Shown: positions 25,847 through 37,177 of the stretch, piece after piece | Layout: every line of letters starts with the position of its first letter | How positions within the stretch are numbered: the stretch's first letter is position 1 | Assembly (NCBI RefSeq): GCF_037975245.1 | Contig: NC_092576.1 | Span: 12,701,111 to 12,765,110, forward strand | Direction: 5' to 3' | From: Apostichopus japonicus | Lineage: Eukaryota > Echinodermata > Holothuroidea > Aspidochirotida > Stichopodidae | DNA length: 64,000 nt | Notes under the pieces: model-generated | Told to the model about the DNA's origin: nothing | What the model saw: only the letters and a program-made list of their open reading frames with translations | The model's database searches: none | Position numbers and translations under genes: made by a program

Positions 25847-26868
25847 TTGCAAGCATGTCTTAAAATGTATTCTTTTTAATTACTACCATTAATCTCTTCA
25901 AGATTTCTCTTAACGTTTCTTAAGTTGCAATGGCCATTTTGAAGTAGAAAAACATGCCGTATGTTTTTACTTTGGGATCAGTGTTTCAATTCTAGTAATC
26001 CTTTAGAGCTCAGTATGTACCTATTATCTAAAGTGTAGTTGGATTTTTGACATGAACAGAATTATAAGGCCTACAAAACAGGGTAAACAAATACAAAACT
26101 GACCACTACACAACTCAGACCCACATATATCTCTAAAATCATCTCCAGATGAACCTGGTTGTGATGGATAAATCAAGTTTTGACCAGTTATTCAGGTTGT
26201 ACAGTTGATGATTTAAGTTTTGGCTTATAAACATGGGAGGGATACTGCTTGCACCAGATCTCAGCCACTCACACAAATTACTCATTAATAATTAACGACT
26301 CACAATTTGTCAAGTACTTGCTCACCCTTTGGTAGCGTAGGTTTGCCTAACCTAGTCTTGATTGGGTGTTGTCACTGTTACATTTGCCTTTTATCATGTT
26401 TTAAAACATTCATTCCGACTGTTAGATGTTATTCAGTGTTATGTTTCAGTTTATTTTTGACTTCATGGAAAGAGTGGAGTGAATAGGTTTGAAGATGTTT
26501 TCCAAAATAAGGAACCATGGGAACAAAGCCTCATTGGGTGGTCAAAACTCTTTTTGTTTTTTTAATTTAATTTTTGTCCAATCTGAGATCCTATCCAGTT
26601 GGAATCTGGATTTTACTGGATTTTAGGGGTGCATAGTCCCATCTCCTGTCAATATCACTCAGTACTAATACAGTAAATTAATATCATGTTTGAACATTGT
26701 AACATCCATGGCTAAATGTAAACATAAAGTTAGGCTAGAACACTATGCATGGATATACTCTAGCACTTCTGGTCAACAGCCTTAATTTTTTATAGTAACC
26801 AAAGGGCTTAGGTGAGATACTTAAGCTAATCTGTCTACACTATATGGTTATGAGTTTAGATATCTTAA

Positions 26869-27098
26869 AGGTTGTATTGGCCCCAAATATGCTAGATTTT
26901 AAAATATGGTCACATTTGGTCAAAATTCTTAAACTTTTCTTATTAACACCCTGGAGGAAATTTACCTCTCTGGAACATTTCAGTTATCCTGAGTGCTCAT
27001 GTAGAATGTCAATTTGGAAAGTAAAGATCTCCAGGAAAGTAGTTTTTGAAAACTTCTATTAAGTTTAGCATGCAATTTGGGGCCAATACAGACTACCT
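26869..27098. mobile_element. 230-bp TTAA MITE (copy 1)
   Basis: The left end AGGTTGTATTGGCCCCAAAT pairs with the right end TTTGGGGCCAATACAGACTA plus CCT as inverted repeats. TTAA lies at 26865-26868 and 27099-27102. It is non-coding and nested inside the 6.3-kb transposon. Confidence 0.7.
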
Positions 27099-28714
27099 TT
27101 AAGTGAAAAGTTGGATAAGTGATATATCTTTGAATCACTGAATTTGCTTCATAATTATGTTACTATTAAGCTGGTGGTTATATCTGAGATCCGCAACAAA
27201 ATATTAAAGGTTTTACTATAACTTAACTACAAAACTTGCATCTTTCCTTTTACTCCAAACAAGTGCAGAGTCTAAAAGGGAGGGAGGGGGGGGGGGGTGT
27301 TCAATTCATTTTCTTATATGATAATTGCAAATGCAGTACAGGTTCAAGTGCAAGTATTGAAGTAGAGTGAGAATTGACAGCATTATTAATCAGCTGATAG
27401 AAAAGTCTTTTTGAATGATTTTACTATTTGATTGTGATAACATACAGCTATTCATCTTTCTTAAGAACCATGGCAAAAATATTGATATGTTTATGTTGGT
27501 TACAAAGACCTAAATATTTCTTTACTGCAAACTATCATGGGTCAATGCTTGTTGATGATGCTAACCAGTGTAAATCAACATAAATTATCAGTTTTAATGT
27601 TTCCTATCTTTTGAATTTCCTAATTATGCTCTAGTGTTTGTGTTTTGTAATATAAAAAACAAGAGAATCTGAGAGAAATGTGGCATCATAAAATCACAGC
27701 TGAAAAAACAACACATGCAAACATGATATTGCTTGCTTTGATAGAGATTCATCTATGGGACCCAATTTTTCTGAGCTGTTGTGTGATATCTTACAAACTA
27801 TTAGGTACATTCATACTTCCTTGTAAATGAATTAGAAGGCCAAAATGTGATGCAAAATTCATGGTTTACTCATTTTTAATTAAGTCAGTGGTTCAAAACA
27901 AATGTTAGGGTAAAAATATATAAGAAAATCAGAAATTTTTGTTAACGATCTGAAATCTCATCACTTCATTCTCACTTTGTGTTTGATATTTTTCTTTGTT
28001 TCATGAAATAAAAAAGTAAATCTTATAAGTTTCTCTGTTTTCCTTTATTCTTGTTGATTTAGTAAGCCCAAAATGTGTCAAAAAAGTGAGGAATGTCTTG
28101 AAGAATGGTATCCTCAGCTTCCATCAATTTGTTGTTTGACATCAAAGAAGACACTTGTTTATGGGGTTGTGGGCTATTTGAAGCAATGGCGAAGATCCTC
28201 TGAATATAATAGTTTAAGCACTTTAAAGTGTTGGGTATAGCTCTTAGCGGGTGCAGAAACCAGCACCTTATTGGGTGCAGAAACTAGCACTTTATGAGGT
28301 GCTGGGAGAGATAGCACTTTGTCAGTGCTGTGTTTAGCACTTGGGGTGCTGTCCCTAATAGGGCTCTTACAAAGTGCTATGAAATAGGTCTTTAAGTGCT
28401 GAAATCAGCACTTTAGTTTTTAGAGTGTAGTATTTGCTCTTTCAACTGTTTTCCCCTTCTCACTAGAGATGCACGGAGGGGGTTAGGTGTGGGGGGGTAT
28501 AGGTGATACTGTATAAGATACTGTTAAATACAAATAAAGGTATGAACTATAATGGACAATCGCAATAATGAAATAAACTTCTTTTTGGTAACGAAGATCC
28601 GATACAGTAGTAACGAAATGAGACGATGTATAGATATGAAGTTAATGAAATATCCATATATTCGTTAAAGGGGGGGGTGGGGGATCAACAAGTGGAACAG
28701 GTAGGGTTAGAGTA

Positions 28715-29370
28715 TGGTTGGGAGGAGCTGTGGAAACAGCTAATAGTGCAAAAGGAAAGAAGATGGTAAAGTTAGTAATATATTACAGGGTCTAGTGGGG
28801 GAGAAGTTACGGGGTGGAGAGAACAAGGTTAGGTGCGGTAAATATGTAAATGTTATAGTAACGGATTGAGGTTACAACAGGTCTGAAGGATGAAGTAAAA
28901 TTTTCTTCTTTTTTTTGCTATGTTGATATTGGTTACAAGGGTTTGGATCCGTTGTTATAACTTTTGTTGGAGGGACTATGCTAGTTACTTTGCAAATATT
29001 TATTTCCGTCTTAAATAAATAATGTATTGTCCAATCTAAAACCATTAATGGAACTTAAATTATTTTTGATACTTTATCCTGTTTATTACTTTAATACTTT
29101 ATCCTGTAGCAAACATATTTTGCTATGTTGATATTGGTTACAAGGGTTTGGATCCGTTGTTATAACTTTTGTTGGAGGGACTAAGTTACTTTGCAAATAT
29201 TTATTTCCGTCTTAAATAAATAATGTATTGTCCAATCTAAAACCATTAATGGAACTTAAATTATTTTTAATACTTTATCCGCCCAAATATAGACAAATAG
29301 CTAGTATGCCTATTATGAAGAATTCCCCGGATTCCATAATGTTCCAGTTTGCTAAGAATTAACACTGGTC
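28715..29370. repeat. Duplicated block, copy 1, with internal 203-bp tandem duplication
   Basis: Sequence from GGAGCTGTGGAAACAGCTAA onward is homologous to 30868-31440. Within it TTTGCTATGTTGATATTGGT starts at 28915 and again at 29118, giving a near-identical 203-bp tandem pair. No coding sequence. Confidence 0.7.
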
Positions 29371-29668
29371 AATGAACCATCAATAATTGATTTTTTTTTT
29401 ATAATCTAGGGATAATTTGCACAAGTATGTGGGGTCCAAGGATGAGCTTATTACTAAAACATTAATGGTATCGTTGGAAGCCTAATTATTGTCTTGCAGA
29501 TGTTCGGTTTGCCTGTGCAAAGTGGTAAAATATAATTGTATTTACATTAAAAATATGAATTAATTAGCAATAAGTAAATATTTAAATACAAAAAAAATGT
29601 ATTAGGTCATCCTTATCAACAACAACAAAATGAACAAAGATCTTCTAAGACCTTCTTATCTAGTTTAA

Positions 29669-29886
29669 TGGTAGTAGTATACAGTAGGCCCCAAATTATA
29701 GCACACTATAATGGCAAGAAGTTTTCAAAAAGTACCTTCCAATTGTTCTCAGACATTTTTAAGGAACACACAAGATGACTGAATGGGAAAATTTCCTCAA
29801 GGTTGTAATAAAAACAGTTTAAGAATTCTGACTCAAGGTGACCACATTTGAATATCTAGCATATTTGGGGATTATACAGCATACCT
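29669..29886. mobile_element. 218-bp TTAA MITE (copy 2)
   Basis: Same family as 26869-27098: the left end has GTATACAGTAGGCCCCAAAT and the right end has CTAGCATATTTGGGGATTAT then ACCT. TTAA occurs at 29665-29668 and 29887-29890. The termini are more diverged than in copy 1. Confidence 0.6.
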
Positions 29887-30359
29887 TTAAAGAAAAGAAG
29901 CTACTGACACAGGGCTGCATTTTGTCGTAACAAAGGTTATTGGGAGAGAGGCTTTGATCAAGTTTTTCAAGAGACAGGTATAGGGTCCATTTCTTGTTCT
30001 GTACTGAAAACTGTTCAAGTGATTTTCAAGTCGTATCCTTGTGCAAAAGTGCTGATCAAGGTCTTGGTATCCCTGTTACATTTCACAGTTGATGTCGAGC
30101 AATCAGAGCTTCAGCATGTGACGATGGTTATGCTGTAAATATGTCCTCAAAATGTTGATTTCAGTATTGCATTTCTAATATTAATTCATTGTATAAATAT
30201 TTGAGGAATTAATTAAACTAAATTGCGAAAGTTCACTTAGTACTCAAAATTCAAAAGTAATGGAGATGCAAATAAAGTTAGCTATCAGTAACATGATGAT
30301 GTTGTTTTATAATTTCTGTTTTGCTTTTTCTCAATTTGAATGCATTGCAACTTAAATGG

Positions 30360-30864
30360 AGAATAAGGTGGCATATTAACAAGGAAATGGGGGGATTTAA
30401 CCAAGAATGAGGTGAAAAATCAGTTTATTATTAACCAGGATAATGGTGACATTAACCAGGAAATGTTGTTTAATTTAACCAGAAAGGGGTGGAACATTCT
30501 GTGATATTAACCAGGATAGTATTAGCATCAACCAGGAAAAGTGTGGTAAATTTGACCAGGCCAGGAAAGAGGTGAAATATTTCATGATATTAACCAGGAT
30601 GTATTAGCATCAACCAGGAAATGTTGGTTACTATCACCAGGAATGAGGTGAACTACCCATTGATATTAACCAGGACAGTGTCAAATTTCACCACGCAATT
30701 TAACCAGGCTTTCCTGGTTATATCTACCAGGATTTTGTTAAAATCTCATTCACCCGGCAACTTGATGAAAACAACCAGGAAATATAGAGTAGCATATAAA
30801 CGCAACTCCTGGTGAAAAATTTCACCAGGAACTGGTGAAATTTCACTAGGTTGTTTTTAGAGTG
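30360..30864. mobile_element. End of a second CACTCTAAAAAC-type transposon
   Basis: The right end GTTGTTTTTAGAGTG is followed by TA (30865-30866), the same terminal sequence as the 6.3-kb element. The preceding 500 bp hold about fourteen ACCAGGA or TCACCAGG motifs, a subterminal array unrelated in sequence to the AGTGCT array of the first element. No left end was found, so it is a truncated or solo end. It interrupts the duplicated block shared by 28715 and 30868. Confidence 0.6.
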
Positions 30865-30867
30865 TAG

Positions 30868-31440
30868 GGAAGGGGCTGTGGAAACAACTGATAGTGGAAA
30901 AGGAGAGAAAGGGGTGAAGGAAGTAATATATATCAGGTCTAGTTGGGGAGCAGTTACGGGGTGAAGGGAACAATGTTAGGTGCGGTAGATCTGTTCGTGT
31001 TATATTAACGGATTGAGATTAAAATAGGTCTGAAAGATGAAGTAATGTGTTTTTTTTTTGGTGTTTTTTTTTTTTTTTTTTGGGGGGGGGGGCTATATTG
31101 ATTTTGGCTCAAGGGCTTGGTTCCGTTGTTATAACTTGCGTTGGAGGGATGATAGTTAATATGCAAATATTATTTTCGTCATGAATAAATCATTTATTTT
31201 TCCAATCTTAAGGACAATAACGAACTTAACGTATATTTTTTTAGACCTTATTGCCCCCAAGTAACAACTAGCCAGTCATGAACAATTCCCCGAATTCCAT
31301 AATGTTTAAGTTTTTTAAGTAATAAACAATATATAATTGTGTCAAAAAGATCAATGCACCATCAATAATTGATTTTTATATGATCTATGTTGTTTTCGAG
31401 TAATTATGATCTAGTGGCATAGTGTTGTTTTCCAGTCATT
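30868..31440. repeat. Duplicated block, copy 2
   Basis: Diverged homologue of 28715-29370, from GGGCTGTGGAAACAACTGAT to CATCAATAATTGATTTTTAT. Only one copy of the inner segment is present here. T-run and G-run at 31049-31092. Confidence 0.65.
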
Positions 31441-32366
31441 CTAATAATGCCATAGATGTAGACCGTTCAGGCCTGAAATCTAACGGACTCTTAGAAAGGA
31501 GATAGTGCTTGGGCAGGAAAGTTATCCAGCCCATTTTGCAAACAGACTTTTGAAGTATTTTGGATAACTACGGTATAAAAGGTGTATTATCAATAATTTT
31601 CTACTACAAATACCGATATCGCCTCAACGCAAACACCCGACCCCCTCCCCGATACCCATGAAAGCCAACGACTTTATTCACTGCGTGATGTTCGTTGCTT
31701 ATAATTCCATTCACAGTACTTAAAATGAACAGCTTTATCACACTCTCAATAACTCTTGAGATTAGTTAGTTTCTTCGGGGAACTTCCTTAGTTCTTAACT
31801 AGTATGAAAATTAAACATTTACTAAGATTTAGTGCATAGCAAAATTATAATAAATAAGTATGTATATATAATAAATGTCAAATATTTTACAGATTGATCA
31901 CAATTTGCTCTATATTTTTCTTCTTTTATTCATATACACTTGTTTCCCTTTGGTTTCTTTTCTTATTAATTTGAAACATACCATGATCTTTTCTCTCTAT
32001 CCTTTCTTCAATAATTATTATTTTCAAAAAAAGGAAGAAAAATAGCAAGACACAAATTATACTTAAAAAAACAAACATAAATTTCTTTCACAGTTTAAGA
32101 GTCAATATCAAGAAGGCCTTCCAACGACTTAAAACCAGACATTGTATAGACGTGACGTATCTATTGCAATCCCCGGGTACTTGTTTGTCAGTAAATTCAA
32201 GGTGTGCTTTTAAAAAAGGGACGCGCGCTTCTGTAATAGTGAATACAAATTCTTTTCATTGCGCTTGCGCCTCTATTCTATTGAATCCAACTTCTTTCAC
32301 TGTATTTTTCAAGTATTTGATTGGCAGGTGTTAAACAAAAGAAATGTTAAACTATTGAGCATATCT
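31441..32366. other. Non-coding, no supported gene
   Basis: AT-rich sequence without recognised repeats or genes. Confidence 0.4.
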
Positions 32367-34356
32367 ACGGAAGCCCATTAGGGCCAAGGTTGTTTTTTTT
32401 TCTTGAAATCCGAAATCCTTATTTTAAAATCCGAAATCTATTTTTGGAAATCCGAAATCTATTTTTTGAAATCCGAAATCTGTATTTTGAAATTCGAAAT
32501 CTGTTTTTTGAAATCCGAAATCTGAAATCCTTATTTTAAAATCCGAAATCTATTTTTTGAAATCCGAAATCTATATTTTAAAATCCGAAATCTATTTTAT
32601 TAAATCCGAAATCCTTATTTTAAAATCCGAAATCCTTATTTTAAAATCCGAAATCTGTTTTATAAAATCCGAAATCCGAAATCCTTATTTTAAAATCCGA
32701 AATCCTTATTTTGAAATCCGAAAACCTTATTTTGAAATCCGAAATCTGCTTTTTAAAATCCGAAATCTATTTTTTGAAATCCGAAATCTATTTTTCGAAA
32801 TCCGAAATCTATTTTTCGAAATCCGAAATCTATTTTTCGAAATCCGAAATCTATTTTTTGAAATCCGAAATCTATTTTTTTGAATGTACGGCAGTACGGG
32901 CGACTTTTAACGGTTAGAAAGATATAGTGTTGCGGACCTTTTATTGCAGCAGCAACTTTGTTGAAAGGTATCACGTGGTTTTAGAGTCAGTTTTGATATC
33001 CGACACGTGTATCTGATCTGTCGGGGTTTAACAGTGACAGGTTTTTACGTACAGATATCTTCGGAAGCCCATTAAGGCTCTACATGTATTACACATTAAT
33101 ACATTGTATCGTGTACTCTCCAATTATTGCAGAAATGAAAAAGCAAGAATTATAGAGAATGAAAAGTTGAAAACCCTGTTAGAACCGTTACAAATGCAAT
33201 ATCATAATGATGTGAACTGCCAACAAGGCATGGGAGGGGTAGTTTTAGACTTGAATCAGGCCCTAAGCCTGGGCCTTTAGCCTAACCTTAAGACATCCTC
33301 GAAAACAGCTCAAAGTGCTGGGATAGTATAGGGAATAACGTCCAAGGCCTACAGCTGGTCCGGCCTAAGTTTGCACAGTAGACCCTCTCATTTTTTTTTT
33401 GGAATCCTGGTGATGCCTACATGTAAAATGGTGGCACTTAGAAAGGCTTTTGTCACCCAACATTTTCTGAGAAATATGCATTTTATGCATTATACTAAAA
33501 AATGATGGTTGCTAAGTCAAAATTTGATGCATTTGTTTTTATGTATACTTGACAATTACAATGCAGGTTTTTCGGACGCTTGCGCGGGTCAGCGGGTTTG
33601 GGTGTTAGAATGCGGGTCCAACCCGCGAAATGCGGGTCAGTTGATCTTTATTAAATGGTTTTTGTCCAAAATTGTCCGTATTTCTAAGTTTGATAGCCCA
33701 AGCTGGAAATAACCCTTTATCAAATCTTCACGCTCCGCCATCTTAACATGGATGCAAGATGAATGATGCAGCATTGGCCTTCAACAAACTTTACAATGAA
33801 CAATAATTAATGTTACAAACGCTAAAGAAAAATAGATTTCGGATTATAAAATAAGGATTTCGGATTTCAAAAAATAAATTTTCGGATTTTAAAAAATAGA
33901 TTTCGGATTTTAAAATAAGGATTTCGGATTTTAAAAAACAGATTTCGGATTTCGAAAAACAGATTTCGGATTTTAAAATAAGGATTTCGGATTTTATAAA
34001 ACAGATTTCGGATTTTAAAATAAGGATTTCGGATTTTATAAAACAGATTTCGGATTTTAAAATAAATAGATTTCGGATTTTAAAATAAGGATTTCGGATT
34101 TTAAAAAACAGATTTCGGATATTAAAAAACAGATTTCGGATTTTAAAATAAGGATTTCGGATTTCAAAAAATGGATTTCGGATTTCAAAATAAGGATAAC
34201 GGATTTCGGATTTTAAAAAACAGATTTCGGATTTTAAATAATAGATTTCGGATTTTAAAATAAGGATTTCGGATTTTAAATAATAGATTTCGGATTTTAA
34301 AATAAGGATTTCGGATTTCAAGAAAAAAAACAACCTTGGCCCTAATGGGCTTCCGT
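32367..34356. mobile_element. Foldback transposon with CCGAAATC-array arms
   Basis: Outer ends ACGGAAGCCCATTAGGGCCA (left) and its exact complement (right) are followed inward by AGGTTGTTTTTTTT. Then come about 490-bp arrays of units of roughly 18-21 bp with core AAATCCGAAATC, in opposite orientation in the two arms (32403-32881 and 33834-34322). The 950-bp centre contains a third, internal copy of the end motif at 33062. No transposase was found. The arms could form a very long hairpin. Open frames that repeat KSEI or EIRN across the arrays are by-products of the unit length. Confidence 0.75.
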
Positions 34357-34795
34357 ACATATCAGTACAGTCACTGTACATCTTTAGCAAGAAAAAAAAA
34401 AGATGAAATGTGTTCAACAGATTTTTGCGATGAAACAGAATGTGTACTGAGTAGAATATATATGATATAAATGTGGAGAGAATTGGGTATATATGACAGG
34501 TTAGATTTTGCAAATGAGAATATTTGGACATACTATGTAGCGTGTTGGTTCCCGCGGACGGGTCACGTTAAAGGCACACATAATATACAATATATAAAGA
34601 TAATAAAAGGGTTAATAGCCTTGTAGGTTAGGGAGGGGGGTGGGTTGGGGAGGGTGCGGGTTGTTTGTAGGGAACAGGAGAATACTGCAATGTTAGTAAG
34701 GATCTACATTAAAATCTTAGAGATTATTCAATCAACAGATGTGTACTGTATTTGTTTCTATTAGTATATTCTGCAAACAATGAGAATCGAAGAGA

Positions 34796-34797
34796 AA

Positions 34798-34865
<68 letters not shown>

Positions 34866-34867
34866 AT

Positions 34868-34923
<56 letters not shown>
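34796..34923. repeat. (CA)n(TA)n microsatellite
   Basis: A short CA run passes into about 110 bp of TA with a few TG/CA interruptions. Non-coding. Confidence 0.95.
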
Positions 34924-34926
<3 letters not shown>

Positions 34927-37167
34927 ATTTTGAGTGTTATTTACATATAGACTGTTTTAATGGTCTCTACTGTGTGGGGATTGACTGTAATGTTATGTGG
35001 GTTAATAATATGCATATATCAAGAGATGTGTGTCGCATGACGATGACGCTGGGGAGCGGGGGTTGGGGCAAGGGTTGGAGTGTGGAGGTGAAGACAGGTT
35101 GTTGATCAGAAGAGAGGGACGAAAATAGTATTGCAGGAGACCTTGCTAAGTGTGTGGGTGGTCAAGGGGTGTTGTTAACAAGACAAGTTTCCAAGTGTTA
35201 TAAACAGATTAACGAAATGGGTTAGATATGGTCTAGCATAGTTTGGTTTAGTGGGAGGGTGTGGGAGGGTGGATTAGGGATAGCGAAGGGCATTATGGTT
35301 GAGAGGTTTGTCGAATTAATAGATGAGGTGAATTACGATATGTTTAATTGATAACACTTTCTTATTTTTACTTTAAAATAAATGTGCATTTATTATGTTA
35401 GTTTATAAACTAATTAAAGAAAATTTGCTCTTGATAAAGAGGAAAATATTGAACCTTTGTATAACAAAGATGACCTTTTTTTTCGTTCAAGCCTATTTCG
35501 TTTGAATAATTTCGGTTAATTTAATTCATCAAAGTTTTTGTTTATTTACTTTAGGTAGATTTTGGCAAAACGGCCTTTTCATACTCTAAGATGATGATAA
35601 CTTAAATAATTGATTCCTGATATCTTGGTGTAATAACATCCTGTTCTTTTTTAATGAGATATATTATTTTCTTACTTTTAAGCTCCTTATTTCAATATAT
35701 TTCATTTCTTTTTTGATGAATATATTGTTAAAGTTTAAAGAGGCCATGACACGAAAAATCGAACGAATCGAGAGTAATTCCCTCAAAATCTATGATAAAA
35801 ATATATGTTGAAAACTGTTCTCATCACCCTTAAAACCCAAAGCACTAACCAGTAATTAAAGTTTTAAAATTCGCACCCGGAAGCAGACCTTCCACTACGA
35901 CAAGAGCAATAGGCAAGGGCTAGCATATGCCTAAGTTACTGTACTGGTACAGTTTCGTGAAGTTCACAAGTGCAATCATGTTTGGCTAACACTTTGGAAG
36001 CAGTGATTGAAAATATATCATTACTCAAATAAGAAATGAAGAGGGCTTGATATATTTGTACTTTATGATAAATTCTTTGTGTACGCAGTACGTTGTTTGT
36101 TTTGTTGGTAGGCTATATACTGTATCAGTATTTCATGCTCACCCTATAGTATAAGGCTCAATGTTTGACAAATTGAGCCCCTTAAATTGTGTAGAAATGT
36201 TACTAATTAGTACAAGAACGTTCTTAAAAGGCCTAGTACTTGCTTTTTCATGAAGCTGAATCGTAAGTTACCATGAATAGTTACCCAATAGAACTTTATT
36301 AAAGTTAAACGAAGTTCCTTTCCCCCTACCACTATAGGCAAGTCGGCCCAATCCCGGCCAGATCCGACACCTTTCCCATTACAGTATGTACATAACTTTT
36401 TACACAATGTCGATAAAGAAACTCAAGCTTGAATGGCTCCTTTTGACGATGTAAAACTTGGAAAAAAAAAAATAACTGAAGCCCGTGGTCAAAAGGACTG
36501 CGAAAAACTTTGCAACGAAGAAAAAAATGTGCTGTTGAATGCACATGTTAATTGGCAACTCTCAATGCAGAGAGAAACATACTGTGAGATGAAAAATCCT
36601 TTCAGTATCAGCTTCGCCAAAAATTTACAATTTTTTTTCAACTCACTATACTTTGTTTTCAAACAATAATTCAAACATTCGTGATATTCTTAGAAAACTT
36701 GAACTTCGGTCGCCGCAATTGGTTCTGGATCCGCCATTTCACAGGATATTTTGATTTGATATCGCACAGTTTGTGATCGGTGTTTTGTGTAGTTAATTTT
36801 ATTGGTATGTGTACTTGTCTAATGTGTACGTGTATGGTATGTTCGGAGGATCGGAAACAGCGACAACAAATCGTCACATGACGTCATGCGAATCGAAAAT
36901 TTTCGAGCAAACAAAGTTTCAAACGCCAAAGAGGGTAAATTCAATTTTCGACTTGAAAAATCAAGTTTTTAACTGGCAGAATCTAGAGAACATTCTTTGA
37001 TGGATAAAAAAAAAGGGACTGACATTTGGCCACTTTCAGTGTTTTTGTCTCATTCTGTCTCTATTTTACTATCCCATTAATCATATTCCTCACCTGATGA
37101 CTGTTCTTTCATTGTTAGTTTATCGTAAGTCATTTTCTTCTTCAATTGTTTTGTTTTACTTCTAAAG
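34924..37167. other. Non-coding flank of the Death-fold gene
   Basis: G-rich on the plus strand near 35040-35290. At 35737 the sequence TTTAAAGAGGCCATGA resembles the left end of the TTAA element at 12944, but no partner end was found. Part of 36800-37160 may be 3' untranslated sequence of the minus-strand gene. No gene supported. Confidence 0.4.
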
Positions 37168-37177
37168 TTATCTAAAC
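37168..37177 (-). CDS. Candidate terminal coding exon
   Basis: The acceptor is a 10-T tract ending GATAG. In the phase left by the upstream exon it adds Gln-Phe-Arg then TAA. This would cut the module just before its second exon. A donor-like CAG/GTGAGG near 37100 suggests the untranslated part may be spliced. A different downstream exon is possible. Confidence 0.3.

Larger units (their letters stand above)
22141..28427. mobile_element. 6.3-kb DNA transposon with CACTCTAAAAACT ends
   Basis: The left end CACTCTAAAAACTGAAGTGC and the complement of the right end, CACTCTAAAAACTAAAGTGC, match except for one base. TA flanks each end (22139-22140 and 28428-28429), a likely target duplication. Just inside both ends are arrays of AGTGCT/AGCACT motifs (22157-22310 and 28215-28415), a typical subterminal binding-site arrangement. 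The body carries exons of a SAMD3-like gene and a nested TTAA MITE. No recognisable transposase core was found, so the superfamily is open. Another element end with the same terminal motif but a different subterminal array lies at 30360-30864. Confidence 0.7.

Noticed and set aside
32403-34322. CRISPR-like short regular repeats
   Set aside because: Eukaryotic context, no uniform unique spacers, and arms in inverted orientation inside transposon ends.
32557-34531. Long open frames with KSEI/EIRN repeats
   Set aside because: They follow from tandem units without stops in the foldback arms; same peptide-like repeats appear in several frames.
34752-35105. 117-codon frame with an Ile-Tyr repeat
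   Set aside because: Runs through a (TA)n microsatellite.
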